Part shown: piece by piece, positions 1-6,479 of the stretch | Layout: every line of letters begins with the position of its first letter | How positions within the stretch are numbered: the stretch's first letter is position 1 | NCBI RefSeq assembly: GCF_004349105.1 | Contig: NZ_SMLB01000011.1 | Location: 1 to 64,000 of the forward strand | Length of the DNA: 64,000 bases | Direction: 5' to 3' | From: Jiangella aurantiaca | GTDB lineage: Bacteria > Actinomycetota > Actinomycetes > Jiangellales > Jiangellaceae | Notes under the pieces: model-generated | What the model was told of the DNA's origin: nothing | Database searches by the model: none | Seen by the model: only the letters and a program-made list of their open reading frames with translations | Translations under genes and position numbers: made by a program

Positions 1-2
1 CC

Positions 3-761
3 CCGCACCCGTCCGGAGCCGTCCCGCCGCCCATCCCGCCGGACCTGGTGCCCGCGCACGTCGCCCTGGTCATGGACGGCAACGGCCGCTGGGCCAACGC
101 CCGCGGACTGCCGCGCACCCGGGGCCACGAGGCCGGCGAGGCGGTCCTGCTCGACGTCATCCACGGCGCCATCGAGATCGGCGTGCGCTGCCTGTCCGTG
201 TACGCCTTCTCCACCGAGAACTGGCGCCGCTCGCCCGAGGAGGTGCGCTTCCTCATGGGCTTCAACCGCACCGTCATCCACCGCCGGCGCGACGAGCTGG
301 ACGCCCTCGGCGTGCGGATCCGGTGGGCCGGCCGCCGCCCGCGGCTGTGGAAGAGCGTCATCAGCGAGCTGCAGGACGCCGAGCGGCGTACCCGCGACAA
401 CGACGTCATCACACTGCAGTTCTGCGTCAACTACGGCGGACGGGCCGAACTCGGCGACGCTGCCGCCGCGCTGGCCGCCGACGTCGCCGCCGGGCGGCTG
501 CGGCCGGACAAGGTCAACGAGCGGACCCTCGGCCGCTACCTCTACAACCCCGACCTCCCCGACGTCGACCTGTTCGTCCGGCCGTCGGGAGAGCAGCGCA
601 CGTCGAACTTCATGCTCTGGCAGTCGGCGTACGCCGAGATGGTGTTCCTCGACACCCTGTGGCCCGACTTCGACCGGCGCCGGCTGTGGGAGGCGATCGA
701 GATCTACGCCAAGCGCGACCGCCGGTACGGGGGAGCGGACCCGGCCGCACCCGCCGTCTGA
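3..761 (+). CDS. uppS: Isoprenyl transferase (undecaprenyl/decaprenyl diphosphate synthase family), 5' end outside window
   Basis: This is a cis-prenyltransferase that condenses isopentenyl diphosphate units onto an allylic diphosphate to make the long-chain lipid carrier for cell-wall synthesis. It acts in the cytoplasm at the membrane. The open frame enters from the window edge; 252 residues are visible. The reading [20 protein letters not shown] precedes the GTG at 48, and such a leader is normal for actinobacterial members, so the true start lies upstream. Visible family motifs are VMDGNGRWA (diphosphate-binding Asp), FSTENW, and [15 protein letters not shown] followed by AYAEMVF near the C terminus. 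The length fits the family's usual 240-270 residues. Actinobacteria often carry two paralogues with different chain lengths, and I cannot say which this is. Confidence 0.93.
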   Translation, partial: PHPSGAVPPPIPPDLVPAHVALVMDGNGRWANARGLPRTRGHEAGEAVLLDVIHGAIEIGVRCLSVYAFSTENWRRSPEEVRFLMGFNRTVIHRRRDELDALGVRIRWAGRRPRLWKSVISELQDAERRTRDNDVITLQFCVNYGGRAELGDAAAALAADVAAGRLRPDKVNERTLGRYLYNPDLPDVDLFVRPSGEQRTSNFMLWQSAYAEMVFLDTLWPDFDRRRLWEAIEIYAKRDRRYGGADPAAPAV

Positions 762-772
762 GCCGGGTGCCG

Positions 773-1231
773 TCAGATGGGGCCCATGTCGCGCTCTTCG
801 CGCCAGCCGAGGTTCGTGGCCATACGCGCCAGCACCTCGACGGCGGCGCGGTACTCGTCGTCGGTGATGCCCTCGGTGACCCGCTGCCGGTCGGTGGCGA
901 CCCGGGACTGGATGTCGCTGAGCGCCTTCACGCCGGTCTCGGTCAGCGCGACGCGGTCGGGCCCGACCGGGGTGGCCCAGCCGCGGTTGCAGAGGTCGTC
1001 GACCACGGGGCGGACGGTGGGCATGTGCGGCGCGAGGTAGAGCGCCGCCTCGTCGTCGATCTGGGCGTAGGTGGCCGGACCGGCCTCGAGCAGGTTGAGG
1101 ATCTGCCAGTGCCGCGGCGTGACGGCGGCACTGCCCAGGACAGCGTCGAACCCCTGGTCGATCAGGCGATCGACCAGCTTGAGCCAGTACCCGATCGGGT
1201 GCCGCTCCGCGGGCCCCTCCGACGCGTTCAT
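773..1231 (-). CDS. MarR-family transcriptional regulator
   Basis: This is a 152-residue winged-helix regulator. Helices around residues 20-45 (LKLVDRLIDQGFDAVL) lead into VTPRHWQILNLLEAGPATYAQIDDEAAL, the MarR-type helix-turn-helix, and then the wing region RGWATPVGPDRVALTETGVKAL. The start at 1231 is preceded by AGAGGAG seven bases upstream. An in-frame GTG at 1285 would add 18 unlikely residues and would cover a dyad. The perfect inverted repeat TTGTAC-TC-GTACAA at 1261-1274, about 30 bases upstream of the start, is a plausible autoregulatory operator. The gene stands alone between the convergent isoprenyl transferase and the ECF gene behind it. No effector can be deduced. It may be a variant MarR of the 'DNA-binding protein' type rather than a drug-resistance regulator. 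Confidence 0.8.
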   Translation of the reverse strand: MNASEGPAERHPIGYWLKLVDRLIDQGFDAVLGSAAVTPRHWQILNLLEAGPATYAQIDDEAALYLAPHMPTVRPVVDDLCNRGWATPVGPDRVALTETGVKALSDIQSRVATDRQRVTEGITDDEYRAAVEVLARMATNLGWREERDMGPI

Positions 1232-1614
1232 GACAGCTCCTCTGAGCACCGACAGCTCACTTGTACTCGTACAACCACCCGCCAATTAACAGGCATGTCC
1301 GCCAGCGCACCGGAGAATGATTCACTCGCCCCGATCGAACGCATCATGATAACGCTTCGGCAGGCCCATTCTCGCCGGCGACGGCGGCATTCCTCTGTCC
1401 AGATTATGTGCGCTCGGCCCGCTCTGTATCGGGTTGTCCGCGCGATTGACGCAGCAACCACCGACCGGCGCCCAGCAGCGGCGCGGCCACCGGATCGGCC
1501 GGCCGGACGGCGACCGGCGTACTTCGCGGGGCTGCCGAGCGCATTCGTGACGCGTAGCGGGAAACCACGGGCTGAAATAGGCGACCTCATTTCTGCTGCT
1601 ATTGACGACGCTGA
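1232..1614. other. Intergenic region, 383 bp, no supported gene
   Basis: This lies between the ECF stop and the MarR start, both on the minus strand. The half nearest MarR holds its ribosome binding site and the TTGTAC dyad. The middle (about 1310-1450) is noticeably richer in A/T than the surroundings. Open frames on both strands run through it, but they have no family signature, no Shine-Dalgarno sequence and no wobble-position GC bias, so I do not call them. Confidence 0.6.
1261..1274. promoter_or_regulatory. Candidate MarR-family operator
   Basis: Perfect dyad TTGTAC-TC-GTACAA, 30 bp upstream of the MarR start codon. The position suits autoregulation. No other copy was noticed in the window. 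Confidence 0.45.
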
Positions 1615-2868
1615 TCATTCCGGTGCGCCGAGCCGGGCGGCCTTGTCTTCCAGGTAGCGCTGTTCGGGCAGGCTCGTGGTGCGTTGTGCGGCCAGCCGGT
1701 AGGCGGCCTGCGCAGCGTTGGTGTCGCCGGCCATCTCGAGCAGGTGCGCTCGCACCGCCTCCAGCCGATGGTGCTCGGCCAGCCGGCTGTCGCCGGCCAG
1801 CGTCTCGAGCAGCGCCAGCCCGGCCCGCGGACCGTCGACCATCGCGACCGCGACGGCGTAATTCAGCGTCACCATCGGGTTGGGGGAGAGCCGTTCCAGC
1901 ACCTCGTAGAGCGCCACGATCTGCGGCCAGTCGGTGTCGTCGGAGGCCGGCGCCTCGTCGTGCACCGCCGCGATGGCCGCCTGCACCTGGTACGGCCCCA
2001 GCTCACCGTGCTTGAGTGCGTCGGTGACCAGCGCGACGCCTTCGTCGATGGCCGCCTTGTCCCAGCGGCCGCGGTCCTGCTCGGCCAGCGGCACCAGGCT
2101 GCCGTCGGGCCGGGTGCGCGCCGCCCGCCGCGCGTCGGTGAGCAGCATCAGCGCCAGCAGCCCGGTGACCTCGCCGTCCTTGGGGAGCCGCCGGTGCACC
2201 TGGCGGGTCAGGCGGATCGCCTCGGCGGTCAGCTCGACCCGGTGCAGGTCGGCGCCGGACGTGGCCGTGTAGCCCTCGTTGAAGATCAGATAGAGCACGT
2301 GCAGGACGGCGCGCAGCCGCTCGGCGCGGTCCTCCTCGGGCGGCAGGTCGAACCGGGCGCCGGCGGTCTTGATGCTCTGCTTGGCCCGGCTGATCCGCTG
2401 CCCCATGGTGGTCTCGGGCACCATGAACGCCCGCGCGATCTGCGTCGTCGTGAGGCCGCCGACGGCGCGCAGCGTCAGCGCCACCTGCGACGGCGCCGAC
2501 AGCGCCGGGTGGCAGCACATGAACAGCAGCGTCAGCGTGTCGTCGGTGTCGGGCGGCTGCTCGTCGGCCGGTGGGGCGGCGAACTGCCCGTCGGACGGGG
2601 TCAGCGCGGCCGCCGTCTCCTCCCGCCGGCGCCGGGCCGACTCGCTGCGCAGCTGGTCGGTGAGCCGCCGCGAGGCGACGGTGATGAGCCAGGCGCGCGG
2701 ATTGTCGGGCACGCCGTCGTCGGGCCACTGGACCGCGGCCGCCAGCAGCGCGTCCTGGACGGCGTCCTCGGCGGCGTCGAAGTGCCCGTAGCGGCGCACC
2801 AGCGCACCCAGCACCTGCGGCGCCTGCTCGCGCAGCAGGTCCTCGATTCCCCCGTCCATTCGCCCCAT
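1615..2868 (-). CDS. ECF RNA polymerase sigma factor with TPR-like C-terminal extension (ECF42 type)
   Basis: This is a 417-residue sigma factor, more than twice a minimal ECF. Sigma region 2 spans about residues 8-78 (RYGHFDAAEDAVQDALLAA, then NPRAWLITVASRRLTDQLR). Region 4 spans about 112-165 (LSAPSQVALTLRAVGGLTT, then ETTMGQRISRAKQ). Residues ~185-417 form a helical, TPR-like extension typical of the ECF42 group (NEGYTATSGADLHRVELTAE, GPYQVQAAIAAVHDEA, SPNPMVTLNYAVAVAM). ECF42 members normally sit beside a small YCII/DGPF-domain gene; none is visible here. The gene begins 28 bp after znuB on the same strand, so it may be read from the zinc operon as well as its own promoter. A dyad GCCCCA-TTG-TGGGGC overlaps the ATG. 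A second ATG at 2859 is an alternative start. Confidence 0.88.
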   Translation of the reverse strand: MGRMDGGIEDLLREQAPQVLGALVRRYGHFDAAEDAVQDALLAAAVQWPDDGVPDNPRAWLITVASRRLTDQLRSESARRRREETAAALTPSDGQFAAPPADEQPPDTDDTLTLLFMCCHPALSAPSQVALTLRAVGGLTTTQIARAFMVPETTMGQRISRAKQSIKTAGARFDLPPEEDRAERLRAVLHVLYLIFNEGYTATSGADLHRVELTAEAIRLTRQVHRRLPKDGEVTGLLALMLLTDARRAARTRPDGSLVPLAEQDRGRWDKAAIDEGVALVTDALKHGELGPYQVQAAIAAVHDEAPASDDTDWPQIVALYEVLERLSPNPMVTLNYAVAVAMVDGPRAGLALLETLAGDSRLAEHHRLEAVRAHLLEMAGDTNAAQAAYRLAAQRTTSLPEQRYLEDKAARLGAPE

Positions 2869-2876
2869 TGTGGGGC
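2862..2876. promoter_or_regulatory. Dyad overlapping the ECF sigma factor start codon
   Basis: GCCCCA-TTG-TGGGGC straddles the ATG at 2868. It could be an operator or an RNA hairpin that hides the translation start. No regulator can be assigned. Confidence 0.35.
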
Positions 2877-2896
2877 ATGCCGCCGACAGCGTCCGG

Positions 2897-3886
2897 TCAA
2901 TGCTCGTCGTAGTGGCGCCCGTGCGCGGCGTGCAGATGGCCGTCGTGCAGATAGTCGGTGTGGTCGTCGTGCTCGACGGCCGGGTGGCCGCACTCGGGGT
3001 CGTGCTGGTGCGGGTGCCGCTCGGCGGGGACGTGCGCTCCGGTGACCCGCGGGTCCTCGCCGTTGGCGGTGCTCGCGGCGCGCCGGCGCCGCAGCAGCGA
3101 GCCGACCGGCCAGGCCAGGATGAACCCGATCAGCGACGCGACGACGATGCTCGCGCCCGGCGCGACGTCGACGTAGTACGAGAACATCACGCCGGCCACC
3201 GACGGGACCAGGCCGAGCGCGAGCGCCAGCGCGAACGTCGTCCGGAAGCTGCGGGTGAGCTGTTGCGAGGTCGCCACCGGGACCACCATGAGCGCACTGA
3301 CCAGCAGCAGCCCCACCGTCCGCATGGCGACGGTGACGGTGACCGCGGCCATGACGGCGATCAGCATGCTGTAGAGCCGCACCGGCAGGCCGCTGACCCG
3401 GGCGAACTCCTCGTCCTGGCAGACGGCGAACAGCTGCGGCGCCAGCCCCACCGCCAGCGCGATGACCACGACGGCCAGGACGGCGACCACCCACAGGTCG
3501 TCCGCGGACACCGTCGTGATCGAGCCGAACAGGTACGTGTTGAGCGTCGCCGCCGTGCTGCCGGCCAGCCCGGTGATGAGTACGCCACCGGCGATGCCGC
3601 CGTAGAACAGCATCGCCAGCGCGACGTCGGCCGACGCCCGGCCCTTGGCCCGCACGACGTCGATGGCCAGCGCGCCGAGCACGGCCACCGCGACCGACGT
3701 CCACACCGGCGCCCAGCCGGTCGCCAGGCCGATGGCGACACCGGTCAGCGCGACGTGCCCGAGGCCGTCGCCCATCAGCGCCAGCCGCCGCTGCACCAGG
3801 TAGGTGCCGACGGCGGGCGCGGCCAGGCCCGTGAGCACGGCCGCGACCAGCGCCCGCTGCATGAAGTCGTAGTCGAGGAAGCTCAT
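2897..3886 (-). CDS. znuB: Zinc/metal ABC transporter permease
   Basis: This is a 329-residue integral membrane protein of the ABC-3 (ZnuB/TroC) family, with about eight hydrophobic segments between residues 10 and 270. Conserved stretches include LVQRRLALMGDGLGHVALTGVAIGL near the N terminus and TVGLLLVSALMVVPVATSQQL, the signature of this family. It forms the channel for the metal delivered by the upstream lipoprotein. Its ATG overlaps the znuC stop by 4 bp. The unusual part is the cytoplasm-facing tail after ~275. It contains HPHQHDPECGHPAVEHDDH and more than a dozen His in about 50 residues, a likely metal-binding extension that ordinary permeases of this family lack. Zur control from 5687-5701 is inferred. 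Confidence 0.92.
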   Translation of the reverse strand: MSFLDYDFMQRALVAAVLTGLAAPAVGTYLVQRRLALMGDGLGHVALTGVAIGLATGWAPVWTSVAVAVLGALAIDVVRAKGRASADVALAMLFYGGIAGGVLITGLAGSTAATLNTYLFGSITTVSADDLWVVAVLAVVVIALAVGLAPQLFAVCQDEEFARVSGLPVRLYSMLIAVMAAVTVTVAMRTVGLLLVSALMVVPVATSQQLTRSFRTTFALALALGLVPSVAGVMFSYYVDVAPGASIVVASLIGFILAWPVGSLLRRRRAASTANGEDPRVTGAHVPAERHPHQHDPECGHPAVEHDDHTDYLHDGHLHAAHGRHYDEH

Positions 3887-4638
3887 CCGAACAGGCCCGC
3901 CCCGTAGTCCTCGCGGTGGTCGTCGTGGTGGTCCGGCGGGCCGGTCAGCGTCATCGACGGTGTCGGCAGCGGGCCGTCGTGGACGACCCGGCCGGAGTCG
4001 AGCACGACGCCGCGGTCGACCAGCGGCGCCAGCGGGCCCATGTCATGCAGCACCAGCAGCACCGTCCGGCCGGACGCGACGAAGGTCCGCAGCGCGCGGG
4101 CGAACGCCTCCTGGCTGCGGTGGTCGACGCCGGCGTTGGGCTCGTCGAGGACCAGCAGATCAGGCTCCGAGGCGGCGGCGCGGGCGATGAGCACCCGCTG
4201 CTGCTGCCCGCCGGAGAGGCTGGCGACGCTGCGGCCGGCGTGCTCGGACAGCCCGACGAGCTCGATCGCGTGGTCGACGGCCGCGCGGTCGGCCTTGCGG
4301 GCGGGCCGGAACAGCGTCCGGCGGGCGAGCCGTCCGGCGGCGACGACCTCGCGCACCGTCGCCGGGACCCCGGCCGCCGCCGTCGTGCGCTGCGGCACGT
4401 ACCCGACCCGCCACCAGTCGCGGAAGGATCTCAGCGGCGTGCCGAACAGCCGCACCTCGCCGGCGACGGCCGGCACCAGGCCGACCGTCGTGCGGACCAG
4501 CGTCGACTTGCCCGATCCGTTGGCTCCCAGCAGGGTGACGACCTCGCCCTCGACGACCTTCAGGTCGACGCCGTGCAGCACCGGGCGGTCGTCGAGGTCG
4601 ATCCGCAGCCCGCGGACGTCGACGACGGCTGCTCTCAT
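3883..4638 (-). CDS. znuC: Zinc/metal ABC transporter ATP-binding protein
   Basis: This 251-residue ABC ATPase energises zinc import. Walker A is GANGSGKST near residue 37, the signature is LSGGQQQR near 145, Walker B is LLVLDEP, and the H-loop is LVLHD. The ORF starts 13 bp after znuA and overlaps znuB through ATGA, so the three genes are one transcript. The C-terminal tail carries a short His/Asp run (DHHDDHRED), echoing the His-rich segments of both partner proteins. Mn or Fe specificity cannot be excluded from this subunit alone, but the adjacent Zur and the His-loop receptor favour zinc. Confidence 0.93.
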   Translation of the reverse strand: MRAAVVDVRGLRIDLDDRPVLHGVDLKVVEGEVVTLLGANGSGKSTLVRTTVGLVPAVAGEVRLFGTPLRSFRDWWRVGYVPQRTTAAAGVPATVREVVAAGRLARRTLFRPARKADRAAVDHAIELVGLSEHAGRSVASLSGGQQQRVLIARAAASEPDLLVLDEPNAGVDHRSQEAFARALRTFVASGRTVLLVLHDMGPLAPLVDRGVVLDSGRVVHDGPLPTPSMTLTGPPDHHDDHREDYGAGLFG

Positions 4639-4651
4639 GAGGTCACCGTAC

Positions 4652-5665
4652 TCACGAACACCCGTTGGCGGTTCGCAGTGCCTCCAGGTTGCCTCGCATC
4701 AGGCTGAAGTAGTCCTGGTCGGCGGTGTCGTCGGTGAGCCCCTCGATCGGGTCGAGCACCGCCGTCTGGACGCCGAGGTCGCCGGCGAGCGTCTCGGCGA
4801 CGTCCGGGCTGACCAGGCGCTCGTAGAAGATCGTGGTGACGCCCTCGGCCTGCACGACGTCCTGCACCTCGGCCAGCCGCTGCGGCGACGGCTCGGCCTC
4901 CGGGTCGAGGCCGGAGATGCCGACCTGCTCGAGGTCGTAGGCGGCGGCCAGATAGCCGAACGCCTCGTGCGAGGTGACGATCACCCGCTGCGTGCACTGC
5001 GCGAGGCCGGTCTCGAACTCGCCGTCCAGAGCTTGGAGGTCGGTCTTCAGGGCGTCGGCGTTGGCCCGGTAGTCGTCGGCGTGGTCCGGGTCGGCCTCGG
5101 CCAGCCGGTCGGCGACGGCGTCGGCGACCGACTCCAGGTTCGTCGGGTCGAGCCAGATGTGTGGGTCGCCGGCGAGCTCGCCGTGCTCGTGGCCCTCCTC
5201 TTCCTCGGCGTGCTCCTCCTCGGCGTGCTCCTCTTCAGTGTGCTCGCCCTCGCCCGCGTGCTCGCCCTCCGCGTGCTCGTCCTCGCCCGCCGGCTCGTCG
5301 AGCAGCTCGACCAGGCCCGCGACGTCGAGGGCACGGTCCTCGGCGTTCTGCTCGACCGCCTCGTCGACCGACGGCTGGAAGCCGGCCAGGTACACGACCA
5401 GGTCGGCGTCGGCGATCTGACCGACCTGCTGGCCGGTCAGCTCGAGGTCGTGCGGCTCGCCGCCGGCCTGGGTGAGGTTCTCGACGGTGGCGTTCTCGCC
5501 CGCGACGCGTTCGGTCACGAACGCCAGGGGATAGAACGACGCGGCGACGGTGGGCCCGTCGCCGCCACTCGCCGTGGGGTCGTCGTCGGAGCCACAGCCC
5601 GCGAGGGCCAGACCGGCGAGGGCGACGGAGCTCAGCGCGGCCGCTGCCGCACGACGGTTCTTCAT
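4652..5665 (-). CDS. znuA: Zinc-binding lipoprotein of metal ABC transporter
   Basis: This 337-residue extracytoplasmic receptor captures zinc for ZnuB/ZnuC. A type II signal peptide ends in LAGLALAGC (lipobox Cys about residue 23), so it is membrane-anchored. Between about residues 130 and 170 lies a very acidic His-rich loop (repeats of EHAE/EHTEEEHAEEEH), the hallmark of zinc-type cluster A-I binding proteins. Metal-ligand regions are QAGGEPHDLELT, DPHIWLDPTN, VTSHEAFGYLA and the late Asp region. The ATG at 5665 (MKNRRAAAA) starts a normal signal peptide; a TTG at 5692 would add nine residues inside the operator. First gene of the znuACB operon, divergent from zur. Confidence 0.93.
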   Translation of the reverse strand: MKNRRAAAAALSSVALAGLALAGCGSDDDPTASGGDGPTVAASFYPLAFVTERVAGENATVENLTQAGGEPHDLELTGQQVGQIADADLVVYLAGFQPSVDEAVEQNAEDRALDVAGLVELLDEPAGEDEHAEGEHAGEGEHTEEEHAEEEHAEEEEGHEHGELAGDPHIWLDPTNLESVADAVADRLAEADPDHADDYRANADALKTDLQALDGEFETGLAQCTQRVIVTSHEAFGYLAAAYDLEQVGISGLDPEAEPSPQRLAEVQDVVQAEGVTTIFYERLVSPDVAETLAGDLGVQTAVLDPIEGLTDDTADQDYFSLMRGNLEALRTANGCS

Positions 5666-5686
5666 GGGACACATTCTCATCAAGAC

Positions 5687-5701
5687 TGACAACCATTGTC
5701 A
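5687..5701. promoter_or_regulatory. Zur box between znuA and zur
   Basis: Perfect 15-bp dyad TGACAA-CCA-TTGTCA placed 22 bp upstream of the znuA ATG. It has the size and TG...CA ends of actinobacterial Zur operators. A weaker match, TGGTAATGAGAATCG, lies at 5776-5790 in front of zur. Together they suggest zinc-dependent repression of znu and zur autoregulation. Confidence 0.72.
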
Positions 5702-5809
5702 AAACAGCCGCGGGTCTGGTACATCGCTCGCGTCGCTGCTCGTCTCCGGCGGTCGTCCGGAGCTAGACTTGAGTTGGTAATGAGAATCGACAGGGAGCGG
5801 GCGACTCAG

Positions 5810-6220
5810 GTGACGGTACGCGATCAGCCGGCCAAGGAACACCGCCGGACGCGGCAGCGCGCTGCGGTCGACGAGGTGCTCGACGAGACCGAGGACTTCA
5901 TCAGCGCCCAGGAGCTGCACGCCCTGCTGCGCACCCGCGGTGCCGGCGTCGGTCTCGCCACCGTCTACCGCACCCTCCAGACCCTCGCCGACGACGGCCG
6001 GGTCGACGTCCTGCGTTCCGACGCCGGCGAGGCGGTCTACCGCCGCTGCGTCCGCGAGGAGCACCACCACCACCTGGTCTGCCGGTCCTGCGGCGCCACG
6101 GTCGAGATCGCCGGCCCGACGGTCGAGCGATGGGCCAAGTCCGTCGCCGACCAGCACGGTTACACCGACGTGTCGCACACACTGGAGATCTTCGGCACCT
6201 GCCCGCGCTGCGCCGCCTGA
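5810..6220 (+). CDS. zur: Fur-family zinc uptake regulator
   Basis: This 136-residue Fur-superfamily repressor represses zinc uptake when zinc is sufficient. The winged helix covers RRTRQRAAVDEVLDETEDF and SAQELHALLRTRGAGVGLATVYRTLQTL. The dimerisation/metal part has a His cluster EEHHHHLVCRSC and a second CPRC near the C terminus, giving the structural Cys4 zinc site. GTG at 5810 is preceded by AGGGAG (12 bases) and gives the normal actinobacterial length. An in-frame ATG at 5780 lies 10 bp after a TAGACT -10 box (5764-5769), so a nearly leaderless longer form is possible. Divergence from znuA with a Zur box between them makes zinc, rather than iron, the likely signal. Confidence 0.9.
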   Translation: MTVRDQPAKEHRRTRQRAAVDEVLDETEDFISAQELHALLRTRGAGVGLATVYRTLQTLADDGRVDVLRSDAGEAVYRRCVREEHHHHLVCRSCGATVEIAGPTVERWAKSVADQHGYTDVSHTLEIFGTCPRCAA

Positions 6221-6257
6221 CGCGCCGCCGGGCGCGCCTGGCACCCCCACATCAAAG

Positions 6258-6326
6258 TTGATCTTGGAGTTCTTCGGCTTTACTGCCTGGAATGTCCGAT
6301 AGATGGCCGAACAACTCCAAGATCAA
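6258..6326. repeat. Intergenic hairpin repeat, copy A
   Basis: Outer arms TTGATCTTGGAGTT (6258-6271) and AACTCCAAGATCAA (6313-6326) are a perfect 14-bp inverted repeat. An inner TTCGGC/GCCGAA stem lies at 6273-6278 and 6306-6311. It is related in layout and outer sequence to copies at 12482-12540 and 23561-23617. It follows zur and may terminate its transcript. Confidence 0.8.
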
Positions 6327-6450
6327 CGGGTGGGGATGGCGAATCTGGTCGGCGGCGGGCGGTGATCGCTGGTCGGCGCGCTGCAGCTCGGTGCGCGAGA
6401 AGACCATTGCCGATGCCTGAAATGTCCCGGTAACGTCGAGGCCATCATCT

Positions 6451-6464
6451 CTAATACGTATTAG
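6451..6464. promoter_or_regulatory. Palindromic operator upstream of the sialidase
   Basis: CTAATACGTATTAG is a perfect 14-bp palindrome ending 16 bp before the sialidase GTG and just 5 bp before its AGGAGG. The TAATACGTATTA core resembles operators of GntR-type repressors, but I see no matching regulator gene in the window. Confidence 0.55.
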
Positions 6465-6479
6465 GGTCCAGGAGGCGGC

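Noticed and set aside
1228-1590. Minus-strand frame of 120 residues between ECF and MarR genes
   Set aside because: It overlaps the TTGTAC dyad and MarR promoter, is Arg-rich and has no Shine-Dalgarno or family match.
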